64,000 bases of DNA, from NCBI GenBank assembly GCA_040217575.1, contig JAVJPW010000006.1:1426001-1490000 (forward strand), written 5' to 3'. This DNA comes from Pacificispira sp040217575 (GTDB taxonomy: Bacteria; Pseudomonadota; Alphaproteobacteria; UBA8366; Aestuariispiraceae). A program made the translations under genes and the position numbers. Below, piece after piece: positions 44,157 to 52,877 of the stretch. The notes under the pieces were generated by a model, which saw only the letters and a list, made by a program, of their open reading frames with translations, was not told where the DNA came from and searched no databases. Numbering within the stretch: position 1 is the stretch's first letter; each line of letters opens with the position of its first letter.

Positions 44157-45449
44157 CTAAAGCTCGGAATGAAGGTGGCGACCATCGACGATGGTGCACA
44201 CCGCCTTGCCCTGAACGGGGCGTCCGCCGAATGCCGAGTTCTTCGACTTGGAATGAAGCGCGTCCTCGTCAATCTTCCACGGGCGGTCGAGGTCGAACAG
44301 AACCAGATCCGCCGGTGCCCCGCGTTTCAGCCTGCCGCCCTGAAGCCGATATCGGTCCGCCGGCTTGCATGTTACCAGCGCCAGCACATCAAGCAGGGGC
44401 ATATGGCCGTTGTGATGCAGGCTCAAGACCATCGGTAGCAGGGTTTCCAGACCGGCCACACCGAATGCCGCCTCGTCAAACGGAAGCCGTTTCGAATCCT
44501 GATCGTGCGGCGCGTGGTCTGAAGCAACGATATCGATGGTCCCGTCCGCCATTCCCGCGACCACAGCCTGACGGTCTTCTTCCGTGCGAAGTGGCGGGGA
44601 GACTTTGGCAAAGGTACGGTAGTCCCCGATCGCCAGTTCGTTCAGTGCGAAATAATGCGGTGCGGTATCGCAGGTTACGTCCAGCCCGGATGCCTTGGCA
44701 CGGCGAATGGCGTCGATCCCTGCCGCTGTCGTGACATGGGCGAAATGCAACCGTCCGCCAGTCGCTTCCAGTAGGCGAAGGTCGCGTTCGATCATGATCA
44801 GTTCCGCAATTGCGGGAATTCCGGAAAGGCCCAGCTTGGAAGCAAGCTCTCCGCTGTTCATGACGCCGCCCGCGGCCAGCATCGGTTCTTCCGGGTGCTG
44901 TACGATTAAAGCATCGAACGCCTGTGCATAGCTGAGTGCGCGTCGCATGACCTTGGCGTTACAGGTCGCCGTTTCACCATCGGTGAAGGCAACCGCGCCA
45001 GCTTCGGACAACAGGCCGATCTCGCTGATTTCCTGTCCCTTCAGGCCTTTGGTCAGGGCACCGTAGCAGAAGATTTTCGTGCCCTTCAATTCCCGCCCGC
45101 GACGGGCTACGAATTCCAGGACCGAAACATCGTCGATTGCCGGCGTCGTGTTCGGCAACTGCACCAGCGTAGTGATCCCGCCGTGGGATGCGGCCTGGCT
45201 GGCGCTTTCGATCGTTTCCTTGTGTTCTTCGCCTGGTTCGCGCAACTGGACGCGGGTGTCGATCAGACCGGGACACAGACATTTGCCGGAACAATCGAAC
45301 TGCCGGTCGACGGACGGGGCACCGTTCTTGAACAGATGCGCGCCGAAGTCGGCGATGCGCCCGTCTTCCACCAGAAGGGCACCTACCTCATCCAGCCCGG
45401 AAGCCGGGTCCAGAAGCCGTGCGTTCAGATAGGCGGTCCGATCGGTCAT
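44157..45449 (-). CDS. pyrC': Dihydroorotase-like protein lacking the HxH metal motif (PyrC'/PyrX)
   Basis: A 430-residue amidohydrolase-fold protein related to dihydroorotase. The first metal motif, normally DxHxH, reads LIDTRVQLREPG, so the two His ligands are Arg66 and Gln68. Other parts of the site remain: His in VQHPEEP, His in FAHVTTA and the SDHAPHDQ segment. In Pseudomonas, an inactive dihydroorotase (PyrC') next to pyrB has also lost these residues and is needed for aspartate transcarbamoylase assembly, with the active enzyme encoded elsewhere. The same is likely here. The ATG at 45449 is two bases after the pyrB stop. It should not be counted as the cell's working dihydroorotase without testing. 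Confidence 0.85.
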   Translation of the reverse strand: MTDRTAYLNARLLDPASGLDEVGALLVEDGRIADFGAHLFKNGAPSVDRQFDCSGKCLCPGLIDTRVQLREPGEEHKETIESASQAASHGGITTLVQLPNTTPAIDDVSVLEFVARRGRELKGTKIFCYGALTKGLKGQEISEIGLLSEAGAVAFTDGETATCNAKVMRRALSYAQAFDALIVQHPEEPMLAAGGVMNSGELASKLGLSGIPAIAELIMIERDLRLLEATGGRLHFAHVTTAAGIDAIRRAKASGLDVTCDTAPHYFALNELAIGDYRTFAKVSPPLRTEEDRQAVVAGMADGTIDIVASDHAPHDQDSKRLPFDEAAFGVAGLETLLPMVLSLHHNGHMPLLDVLALVTCKPADRYRLQGGRLKRGAPADLVLFDLDRPWKIDEDALHSKSKNSAFGGRPVQGKAVCTIVDGRHLHSEL

Positions 45450-45451
45450 CG

Positions 45452-46408
45452 CTATGCCACCCCGTTTCGAAGCGGCTGGGTCAGGATATCCAGGCATGCC
45501 ATCCGGACCGCGACACCCATTTCGACCTGTTCGCGGATCAGGGACCGGTCGATGTCGTCCGCCAGATCGGAATCGATTTCGACGCCACGGTTCATGGGGC
45601 CCGGATGCATAACCAGTGCCGCGGGGTTCGCATAAGAAAGCTTTTCGCGGTCCAGGCCGAAAAATCGGAAATATTCGCGCACTGACGGAACGAACGCGCC
45701 CTGCATGCGTTCCAGTTGAAGGCGCAGCATCATGACGATGTCCACACCCTTCAGCCCCTCGCGCATGTCGGTGAAGACTTCGACGCCAAACCGGTCGGCC
45801 TTGGCGGGCAGCAGGGTAGGGGGCGCGATCAGACGGACCCGGGCCCCCATGATCTGCAACAGCTGAATGTTCGACCGGGCAACGCGGCTGTGGGCGATAT
45901 CACCACAGATTGCGACCGTAAGGCCGGCAATGGTGCCGATCCGGCGGCGGATGGTCAGCGCGTCCAGAAGTGCCTGCGTCGGGTGTTCATGGCGACCGTC
46001 CCCCGCATTGATTACCGCGCCATCAACCTTTTCCGACAGAAGCTGCACCGCGCCGGAATTGCCGTGACGCACCACCAGGACATCCGGATGCATCGCGTTC
46101 AGCGTCATCGCCGTGTCGATCAGGGTTTCCCCCTTTTTGATCGAACTGGCGGCTACCGTCATATTGATCACATCAGCGCCCAGGCGCTTTGCGGCGGCTT
46201 CGAAAGAGGTCCGCGTGCGTGTCGAATTTTCAAAGAAAAGATTGATGACCGTCAGGCCCTTCAGGGTCTCTGACTTTTTGTCCACCCGGCGGGACTGTTC
46301 GACATAGGTGTCTGAAAGATCGAGGATGGCGCCAATATCAATAGGGGAAAGTCCTTCAATGCCAAGAAGATGGCGCTGTGAGAAGGATGTTTCATTCGCC
46401 TTTGTCAT
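45452..46408 (-). CDS. pyrB: Aspartate carbamoyltransferase catalytic subunit
   Basis: PyrB (318 residues) joins carbamoyl phosphate and aspartate, the first committed step of pyrimidine synthesis. The carbamoyl-phosphate site FFENSTRTRTSFE, the KGETLIDT loop, DGRHEHPTQALLDAL and the Asp-binding MMLRLQLERMQ are all present. No pyrI regulatory gene is adjacent, and the protein pairs with the downstream dihydroorotase-like gene. The start ATG 46408 is the conserved MTKANE...; the frame is open upstream to 46609, but that would cross the promoter. The gene lacks a ribosome site and may be leaderless. Confidence 0.96.
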   Translation of the reverse strand: MTKANETSFSQRHLLGIEGLSPIDIGAILDLSDTYVEQSRRVDKKSETLKGLTVINLFFENSTRTRTSFEAAAKRLGADVINMTVAASSIKKGETLIDTAMTLNAMHPDVLVVRHGNSGAVQLLSEKVDGAVINAGDGRHEHPTQALLDALTIRRRIGTIAGLTVAICGDIAHSRVARSNIQLLQIMGARVRLIAPPTLLPAKADRFGVEVFTDMREGLKGVDIVMMLRLQLERMQGAFVPSVREYFRFFGLDREKLSYANPAALVMHPGPMNRGVEIDSDLADDIDRSLIREQVEMGVAVRMACLDILTQPLRNGVA

Positions 46409-46417
46409 CGGCGCGGC

Positions 46418-46445
46418 ACTATAGGTATTTGCCGGGCCAGCGCAA
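46418..46445 (-). promoter_or_regulatory. Candidate promoter of pyrB, possibly giving a leaderless message
   Basis: On the minus strand TTGCGC (46445-46440), a 16-base spacer and TATAGT (46423-46418) end ten bases before the pyrB ATG. Transcription would start about three bases from the start codon, leaving little or no 5' leader; no Shine-Dalgarno sequence is seen. This is inferred from sequence alone. Confidence 0.55.
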
Positions 46446-46566
46446 GCCTTCTTCACGGAGTTGTCGATTGCGGGGGTCGACGTTGATCGTGCGATCTGGC
46501 TTGTATGTCTGCGGTCGGCGCCGGGTGGCGCCGAAGCACGGTATATTGATAAGGTGAACAATCGTA

Positions 46567-47067
46567 ATGACCCTGACAATCCGGAATGTAACCGAGGCGG
46601 ACAAGGCATGGATGCACGCGTTGAACGTCGACTGTCTGCCGGCGGTGAACGACCTGTCGGAAGACAGGCTTTGGGCGCTCGTGGCGCGTACCTACGCGAC
46701 CAGGGTGGCGCTGCTGGACGGTGTGCCGATGGGGGTTGCCACGCTTCTGGCGCCGGGCATCGACCATGACAGTATGAATTACCAATGGTTCGACAGACGC
46801 ATGGACGATTTTCTGTACCTGGACCGCATCATGGTGTCCGCCCGGGCCAGAGGGAAGGGGATAGGCCAGGCGCTGTACCAGGACGTATTCCAGATTGCCG
46901 CCCGGGAGCCAGCCGCCGCCGCCGTCACCTGCGAGGTCAACCTGCGTCCCTTCAATGGCGGTTCGATCCGGTTTCACGCGAATCTTGGCTTCTTCGTTGT
47001 TGGCGAACAGGAAACCGAAGGGGGCAAGAAGGCGGTGACCCTTTTGCGTCGTTCGGTAATGGATTAA
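46567..47067 (+). CDS. GNAT family N-acetyltransferase
   Basis: A 166-residue acetyltransferase. The acetyl-CoA loop sits in FLYLDRIMVSARARGKGIGQALYQDV (about residues 80-105), the RxxGxG/A signature. The N-terminal ADKAWMHALNVDCLPAVNDL and the C-terminal NGGSIRFHANLGFFVVGEQE complete a compact GNAT fold. Substrate unknown. It is divergent from pyrB and is followed 20 bases on by a DinB-like gene, so the two may share a transcript. Confidence 0.88.
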   Translation: MTLTIRNVTEADKAWMHALNVDCLPAVNDLSEDRLWALVARTYATRVALLDGVPMGVATLLAPGIDHDSMNYQWFDRRMDDFLYLDRIMVSARARGKGIGQALYQDVFQIAAREPAAAAVTCEVNLRPFNGGSIRFHANLGFFVVGEQETEGGKKAVTLLRRSVMD

Positions 47068-47087
47068 CGGACCGGAAGGGGACGGCG

Positions 47088-47600
47088 ATGATTACGAATG
47101 GCTATCTGACTGAAATGTCCGCTTTCAATCGCTGGCAGAATGATACGGTTTATGGGCTGTGCGATGAAATCGGGGAGGAAGAGCGGCTATTGGATCGGGG
47201 CATGTTCTTTCGTTCCATCCACCGGACGCTGGACCATATCTGCATGGTACACCGTGCGCTGGTAACTTACCTGGAAGACGGCGTGCCGCCGAAAGGCGGG
47301 TATGGCGATATTGTCTGGCCGGATTGGGATGAACTGAAGGCGGTCCGCCTGTCGCAAGATACGCAGATGGAAATGGCGGCGGGTCGTTGGCAGGCAGAAT
47401 GGCTGGCCGAAGTCGTGGAGATCAACAGCCCGCGAATGCCCGAACCGCGCATGATGCCGCGCTGGGTGCTGGCTGTTCAGATTTTCAATCATCAGACCCA
47501 TCATCGCAGCCAGGTGACGTCCGCCCTTCACGCCATGGGAATTGACTATGGGACGACCGATATCCCCTTCAGGCCGGGTTCCGGTTATTTCGTGGATTGA
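47088..47600 (+). CDS. DinB family protein
   Basis: A 170-residue DinB/YfiT-like four-helix-bundle protein. The three metal-binding His expected in this superfamily are plausible in SIHRTLDHICMVH (about residues 45-57) and FNHQTHHRSQVTSAL (about 131-145). Such proteins are thiol-dependent transferases or of unknown role. The ATG at 47088 starts MITNGYLTEMSAFNRW; a longer frame (from 46785) lies inside the upstream GNAT gene. GGAAGGGG precedes the ATG. It is followed nine bases later by a methyltransferase gene. Confidence 0.87.
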   Translation: MITNGYLTEMSAFNRWQNDTVYGLCDEIGEEERLLDRGMFFRSIHRTLDHICMVHRALVTYLEDGVPPKGGYGDIVWPDWDELKAVRLSQDTQMEMAAGRWQAEWLAEVVEINSPRMPEPRMMPRWVLAVQIFNHQTHHRSQVTSALHAMGIDYGTTDIPFRPGSGYFVD

Positions 47601-47609
47601 GAGGATGCC

Positions 47610-48431
47610 ATGAGCAAGGAGAGAACCCACCGTTGGAGTGAGGGTGGCATCTTCGACAAGATACTGAAGGCTATGGAAGCTGAAGGGTTGGATCCGTCGA
47701 CCGTTACGGTCGAGGATCTGGCGCCGCTTGACCATTTTCATGCGCGGGGATTTCCCGCGACCGTCGAACTGGGCGATGCCATGCCGGTTCTGGCCGACCA
47801 TCATTTGCTTGATATCGGTTGCGGTATCGGCGGTCCTGCCCGGTATTTTGCGAAAAGGTTCGGATGCCGGGTGACCGGAATAGACATTACACAGGATTTC
47901 GTGGACGCCGCCCGCCGGTTGACCCGGATGGTCGGTCTGGAAGACAAGGTTGACTTAAGGCTGGGCGATGCAAACCGGTTGGAATTTCCGGATGGAATGT
48001 TCGATGGCGCCTATGCACAGCATGTGACAATGAACATTCCGGATCGCATGGCATTTTTCACGGAAGTTTCCCGCGTTATCCGGTCGGGTGGTTTCTTTGC
48101 ATTGAGTGAACACGGTCTTGGCCCGACGGGCGCGCCATATTTTCCGGTTCCCTGGTCGGAAGACGGGGCGGGATCCCATCTTGTCAAACCGGATGCAACG
48201 GTTCGTTTTCTGGCCGATGCGGGATTTGCGGACATTCAGGTGGTTGCGACGGGTTCCAAATACCTTGCCGGGTATCGTCGTGCGATAGAGCTGGCAGAAG
48301 CCGGAAAACTGCCTTCCTTCGGTGTGCATATCCTGATGGGTGAGACTGCACCGGCCAAGACGCTTAACGCCGCCCGGAATATCGAAGAAGGGCGGACGCA
48401 TCCCATTCAGATCATGTGTGTGAAAGCTTAG
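47610..48431 (+). CDS. SAM-dependent methyltransferase (UbiE/GSMT-like)
   Basis: A 273-residue class I methyltransferase. Motif I is LLDIGCGIGGPARYF (residues 66-80), followed by a motif II Asp in VTGIDIT, a motif III region DLRLGDANRLEFPD and a post-motif FALSEHGLGPTG. This arrangement resembles sarcosine/dimethylglycine methyltransferases and UbiE-type enzymes. The N-terminal RTHRWSEGGIFDKILKAMEAEG is not part of the core and may hold the acceptor. No osmoprotectant or quinone genes are next to it, so the substrate is open. The DinB-like gene directly upstream is probably cotranscribed. Confidence 0.85.
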   Translation: MSKERTHRWSEGGIFDKILKAMEAEGLDPSTVTVEDLAPLDHFHARGFPATVELGDAMPVLADHHLLDIGCGIGGPARYFAKRFGCRVTGIDITQDFVDAARRLTRMVGLEDKVDLRLGDANRLEFPDGMFDGAYAQHVTMNIPDRMAFFTEVSRVIRSGGFFALSEHGLGPTGAPYFPVPWSEDGAGSHLVKPDATVRFLADAGFADIQVVATGSKYLAGYRRAIELAEAGKLPSFGVHILMGETAPAKTLNAARNIEEGRTHPIQIMCVKA

Positions 48432-48597
48432 GCGGCTTCGGGGTGCCAATATGTTGGCGATCCTGATTTTGTATTGATATTAAGAATGAGTCGCATATAT
48501 ATTCTTCGGGCCGATAGATGGCTTTCGGGGAACGGGTAAACTTGTGGCACCCGACCCCCTCAGACGGCAACGCGATCAATTCCGATGGCGGAGAGAG

Positions 48598-48837
48598 ATG
48601 ATGAAACGAGCGACCCTGAAAACCGCAAGTTACGCGATCATGCACCTTAGTGTCGCGATCGCCGTGGCCTATATCCTGACCGGGGACATTGCTATCGCGT
48701 TGAGTGTCGGAATAATCGAACCAATGGTACAGACCGTCGCTTATTCCGCCCATGAATCGATCTGGGAACGATGGGACCGTTATTCGCGGGCGCTCGCCGC
48801 ACTGTTCGGGTTCAGGACGCCAGGGCGCAGTATGTAA
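48598..48837 (+). CDS. DUF2061 family membrane protein
   Basis: A 79-residue protein of the DUF2061 family. Its single domain reads MKRATLKTASYAIMHLSVAIAVAYILTGDIAIALSVGIIEP, with two membrane segments and the family ending VQTVAYSAHESIWERW. ATG 48598 (or the next ATG at 48601) follows GGCGGAGAG. A GTG at 48544 would add an unlikely basic leader. Role unknown. Its last 26 bases overlap the end of the convergent minus-strand membrane gene. Confidence 0.85.
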   Translation: MMKRATLKTASYAIMHLSVAIAVAYILTGDIAIALSVGIIEPMVQTVAYSAHESIWERWDRYSRALAALFGFRTPGRSM

Positions 48838-49522
48838 CAGAACAGGCCACAGCCCCGACCGCGGAAAGCACGGCGTCGATTGCAACCGCCGCGATCTGCG
48901 CCGGCAGTATCCCGAATGGCAGAAAAATCGAAGAGACCAGCGCGGAAACCAGGAACGTCACAACCATCAAAACGAATATCAGACCGAAAATCATCAGGCG
49001 ATGACCCCGTGTTAGTTCAATGCTGCGCCCCAGGGACCGCATGACGCCCACACGTTCGATAATGAGCACCGGCGGCGCGACATACCAAAGGACGATCAAA
49101 ATGACCGCTGGAATCACCAGAAACATACCGGCCAAAAACACGCCAAGCCCGGCGACGACACCCAGAAGCAAAATTTCAGGCATGCGCCGAACACTGACCG
49201 CGATGCATTCGCCGACCGTAACCGGCGTACCCGCCAGAAAGGCCGCTGTGCCATGCGAAATGGCGCTTAGGGCCACAAGATAGGGGACAATCGCGATCAG
49301 CAGCAGACTTGCCGTGCCGACAATAGGGCCGCCCGGAAGCGCCGCCAGATTGCCGGCCCCGGATGTTGCTTCGACCAGGACATGGTCCAGCCCCATCGCC
49401 AACATCAGCAGTTTGGTGACGACCGCCATGAGGCCCGTGAACAACAGGAAAGCGGACGCGTTGGCGCGAAGGACCGAAACGGTCATTCGAAAGATCTGAC
49501 CGATATCGGTCTTGCTGGACAT
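48812..49522 (-). CDS. Hypothetical integral membrane protein (DUF975/YciC-like)
   Basis: A 236-residue protein with about six hydrophobic segments. It resembles the glycerophosphodiester phosphodiesterase membrane-domain/YciC group: IFRMTVSVLRANASAFLLFTGL near the start and a VLIIERVGVMRSLGRSIELTRGHR motif just before the last helices, typical of that fold. ATG 49522 (MSSKTDIGQ) is chosen; an upstream ATG at 49621 would add 33 residues with three Cys and no homology. The tail overlaps the end of the DUF2061 gene. Function unknown. Confidence 0.77.
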   Translation of the reverse strand: MSSKTDIGQIFRMTVSVLRANASAFLLFTGLMAVVTKLLMLAMGLDHVLVEATSGAGNLAALPGGPIVGTASLLLIAIVPYLVALSAISHGTAAFLAGTPVTVGECIAVSVRRMPEILLLGVVAGLGVFLAGMFLVIPAVILIVLWYVAPPVLIIERVGVMRSLGRSIELTRGHRLMIFGLIFVLMVVTFLVSALVSSIFLPFGILPAQIAAVAIDAVLSAVGAVACSVTYCALAS

Positions 49523-49691
49523 AACGGCACCACCCCGGTTTGGACACATCGTATATGGACAATCACAATAAGCCTGACAAGCCGATGTGGTGACCCGAGG
49601 TATTGTTGGAGACAGTCGCAACGCACTTTCATATTACGGATGAAACTGCTACTTTTCCGATAGTTGCCGGGGAAGGTTGGGGAGGTCAGTC

Positions 49692-50801
49692 ATGTCATCC
49701 ATGGTTTCGGACAATGCCAGTCCGACGGTCGTACATCCGTTTTCCTTTGACGGAAACGGCGTTGAATATTTCCTGATCTGCCTCAGGACATTTCTGCTCG
49801 CGATCATTACGCTGGGAATTTACGATGCTTGGGGCACGGTTGAACGGCGCCGCTATTTCTGGGGTAATACCAAAGTCGCCGGGCATGGCTTCGACTATCA
49901 CGCACGACCTGTGCAGATTCTTGTCGGACGGTTGATCATCATCGGCATATTGATTGCCATTCAATTGATAGGCGCATTCTTCCCGCTTTTCAGTCTCATT
50001 TTTCCAATTGCATTCATCGTCCTTCTTCCCTGGATCTATAACCGGGTTCTGGAATTTCAGCTTGGAAACACAAGCTATCGGAACATTCGTTTTCGCTTCG
50101 CCGGAAGCTATTGGCACGCCTTCTTGCTGATTATCGTCATGCCTGTTTTTGTCCTACCTTTGTCACTGGGACTGTTGTATCCGCTTTATGCCAAACTGCT
50201 TCGGGAATATACGATCAATCAGACCTTTTTCGGTCGTTCCAGCTTTTTCGTCAGCATTCCGGTTGGACCCTTGTTCAAGGTCTTTGCACTGGCGGTTGTC
50301 GTGTTCATGCTGCCGTTTTTTGCGATTGTCGGCTATGGGATCTACGAGTTCGTGACCCTTGCGATGGAAGTCGGAAAATCCGGGGGCGGGGCCAGCGGCG
50401 AAATACAGCAACGTGTTGCTTCCATGGGGCCCTATTTCGCCGGCTTTTATGTGGCGGCCATCATCGGATTCCTGATTTTTGCGACGGTCTTTAATACCGT
50501 CTTACGCAATGTTGCCGTCAGCGCGACTGTGGTCGAGGGTGGCCACACGTTTGGAAGCGACGTCCCCGTAATGGGATACCTGTGGCGTGTACTTTCGCGT
50601 GGCTTCCTGGCAACGGTCAGCATCGGGCTTTTGCTTCCATGGGCCCGGGTCGACCTGCATCGTTATCTGATGGGCCATACCACCTTGCATGCAAAGGGTG
50701 ACCTGGACCGGTTCATCGGTGAAGGTGAAAATGCCGGCGGTGCGGCTGCGGCGGAATATGGCATAATGGATGGCATAGCAGACGGCGCCATCGGCATCTG
50801 A
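49692..50801 (+). CDS. YjgN family (DUF898) membrane protein
   Basis: A 369-residue integral membrane protein of the YjgN/DUF898 family. The signature is the early repeat HPFSFDGNGVEYFLICLRTFLL and TLGIYDAWGTVERRRYFWGNT, found again near the C-terminus as WRVLSRGFLATVSIGLLLPWARVDLHRYLMG, so the protein has internal duplication. ATG 49692 has GGGGAGG upstream. It is followed 10 bases later by an M48 metalloprotease gene, a pairing I have seen stated for this family; together they may act on membrane proteins. Function unknown. Confidence 0.87.
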   Translation: MSSMVSDNASPTVVHPFSFDGNGVEYFLICLRTFLLAIITLGIYDAWGTVERRRYFWGNTKVAGHGFDYHARPVQILVGRLIIIGILIAIQLIGAFFPLFSLIFPIAFIVLLPWIYNRVLEFQLGNTSYRNIRFRFAGSYWHAFLLIIVMPVFVLPLSLGLLYPLYAKLLREYTINQTFFGRSSFFVSIPVGPLFKVFALAVVVFMLPFFAIVGYGIYEFVTLAMEVGKSGGGASGEIQQRVASMGPYFAGFYVAAIIGFLIFATVFNTVLRNVAVSATVVEGGHTFGSDVPVMGYLWRVLSRGFLATVSIGLLLPWARVDLHRYLMGHTTLHAKGDLDRFIGEGENAGGAAAAEYGIMDGIADGAIGI

Positions 50802-50811
50802 CGGGAAGGGC

Positions 50812-51837
50812 ATGCAGGATTTATCCGTATCCGGCCGGTACTTCGCACCCCGGACCAGCCGGTTTGAACTGGTCACATTTCATTTGGACGGGGCTGGTTT
50901 CCGGGTTCTGGCGCGCGACGAATCCGTCCTGGAATCCGGTCCTCTGGATACGATTCACCTTACCGCTGATGTTGCGGGCCTGCCATGCAAGGCGGAACTC
51001 CGGAGCGGGGGTCTTTTCGAAACCGATGATCATGCCGCCTTTCGGAAGGTATTCGGGCCTGAGGGGGCGGATCTGATTACAAGCCGTTGGCAGGGCAATA
51101 TCAGCTGTAAGCGTTGGGCGATCCTCTTCCTTCTCAGCCTCGCGGTGCCGCCGACAGCATGGTTCGGATATCCCTATCTGGCGGACTCCGTCGCGCGAAG
51201 TCTGCCGCAAAGTGTCGACCGCGCACTGGGCCGGTCGGTCATGGAACAATTGGACGGAACCGTGTTCAGACCGACGTCCCTGTCGACGGTACGACGACAG
51301 GAAATTTCGGACATATTTGACGAAATGGTGGTGGCTTCCGAAACCCCGCCCGACAGTGTGCGCCTGGCTTTTCGGGCGTCGGTTCCGTTTGGCGCGAATG
51401 CGCTTGCCTTCCCTGACGGGACGATTGTCCTGATGGACGAACTTGTGCGTCTTTCGGAACATAACGACGAAATTGCGGCTGTCCTGGCCCACGAAATCGC
51501 CCATGTGAGCGAGCGCCATGCATTGCGGCGTATCGCAAGGGCGGCCGGTATTTCAGTGCTTGTTACCGTGGTGATCGGCGATACCTCTTCGATATTGGAA
51601 GAGGTGGCCGCCGTCGGCGCCGGCCTTTGGGAGCTATCCTATTCCCGAGAGTTCGAACTGGAGGCCGACCGCGTTGCGGCTGATGTCATGGACCGGACGG
51701 GGCGGGATCCCGAACGGCTTATCGACCTGCTGCAACGGATTAACGCCGAATGTGGGGAGGCGTGCGACGAAACCAGCCTGTTTTCGACCCATCCGGGCAT
51801 GCGGGACCGTCTGGAGGCGCTGGACGGATCGCGATAG
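50812..51837 (+). CDS. M48 family metallopeptidase with N-terminal domain and membrane anchor
   Basis: A 341-residue zinc metalloprotease. Residues 1-100 are a soluble N-terminal domain, followed by a membrane segment at about 102-122 and the protease domain. The zinc site HEIAH is at 227-231 with the third ligand Glu282 in SREFELEAD, the M48/HtpX/YfgC pattern. The final THPGMRDRLEAL motif is typical of the class. ATG 50812 follows ACGGGAAGGGC. The YjgN gene upstream is 10 bases away, so the two are likely one operon. The catalytic domain probably lies in the periplasm. Confidence 0.9.
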   Translation: MQDLSVSGRYFAPRTSRFELVTFHLDGAGFRVLARDESVLESGPLDTIHLTADVAGLPCKAELRSGGLFETDDHAAFRKVFGPEGADLITSRWQGNISCKRWAILFLLSLAVPPTAWFGYPYLADSVARSLPQSVDRALGRSVMEQLDGTVFRPTSLSTVRRQEISDIFDEMVVASETPPDSVRLAFRASVPFGANALAFPDGTIVLMDELVRLSEHNDEIAAVLAHEIAHVSERHALRRIARAAGISVLVTVVIGDTSSILEEVAAVGAGLWELSYSREFELEADRVAADVMDRTGRDPERLIDLLQRINAECGEACDETSLFSTHPGMRDRLEALDGSR

Positions 51838-51908
51838 GCTTTTCCGGGCGGGGGGATCGGTGTACTTCTCTTGCCACTCGGTTCCAGAAATTCGAACAGG
51901 TGCTGGTC

Positions 51909-52877
51909 ATGGCGGCAAAAATTTTCATCGATGGCGAGGCGGGAACGACAGGACTTCAGATTCGGACGCGACTGGAAGGGCGCGCGGATTTGGAATTCAT
52001 CAGCCTGGGTGACGACCTGCGGAAGGACAGTGACGCCCGCCGGGACGCGATGGCAGCGGCCGATGTCGTGATCCTGTGCCTGCCGGACGATGCGGCGCGC
52101 GAAGCTGTGGCATTGGCCGAAGGGTTGGATACACGGATCATCGATGCATCGTCCGCGCACCGTGTCGCTCCGGGATGGACTTACGGCTTTCCGGAATATG
52201 ATGCGGCCGCGCGCGGGAAAATCGCTGCGGCGTCCCGGGTTACCAACCCCGGATGTTATGCGATTACGTCGGTGGCAATCCTGCATCCGCTGGTCGGGGC
52301 CGGGGTCGTGCCGTCAGGCTGGCCGGTTACGATCAATGCCGTATCGGGATATTCCGGCGGTGGAAAGGCCCTGATCGCCGCCTTCGAAGACCCGTCGGCA
52401 CCCGATCACACGGACGAGGCGTTTCGCGTCTACGGCCTGACGCTTCAGCACAAGCATCTTCCCGAAATCAAAACCTGGAGCGGGCTGGACCACACACCGG
52501 TGTTCGTGCCCAGCGTCGGTCGTTTCGCGCAGGGGATGCTGGTTCAGGTGCCGTTGCAGCTTTGGGCGCTGCCGGGGAAACCGGGCGTGGACGCGGTGCA
52601 TAAGGCACTCAGCGATCATTACGCGGGTGAGGAGTTCGTCGAGGTCGTGCCCCTGGCGGATACCGGGGCGATGGCGAAACTGGATCCCGAAGGGGTGAAC
52701 GGTACGAACCTTTTGCGCCTGCATGTCTTTGCCAATGCGGCCGGCGACCAGGCCGTTATAATCGGCCAACTGGACAATCTGGGTAAAGGGGCGTCCGGTC
52801 AGGCGGTTCAGAACCTGAATCTCATGCTGGGCCTCACAGAAGGGGAGGGGCTTTCCCGCACACAGAGGGCCGCATGA
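51909..52877 (+). CDS. argC: N-acetyl-gamma-glutamyl-phosphate reductase
   Basis: ArgC (322 residues) of arginine synthesis; it reduces N-acetylglutamyl phosphate with NADPH. The N-terminal KIFIDGEAGTTGLQIRTRL is the NADPH-binding start of the type 2 (about 310-residue) ArgC, and the catalytic Cys116 is in VTNPGCYAIT. A HKHLPEIKTWSGLDHTPVFVPSVGRFAQGMLV region completes the core. Start ATG 51909; the longer frame upstream lies inside the M48 gene. rpsI, its usual neighbour in alphaproteobacteria, is not next to it. The stop overlaps the murI start (ATGA). Confidence 0.95.
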   Translation: MAAKIFIDGEAGTTGLQIRTRLEGRADLEFISLGDDLRKDSDARRDAMAAADVVILCLPDDAAREAVALAEGLDTRIIDASSAHRVAPGWTYGFPEYDAAARGKIAAASRVTNPGCYAITSVAILHPLVGAGVVPSGWPVTINAVSGYSGGGKALIAAFEDPSAPDHTDEAFRVYGLTLQHKHLPEIKTWSGLDHTPVFVPSVGRFAQGMLVQVPLQLWALPGKPGVDAVHKALSDHYAGEEFVEVVPLADTGAMAKLDPEGVNGTNLLRLHVFANAAGDQAVIIGQLDNLGKGASGQAVQNLNLMLGLTEGEGLSRTQRAA

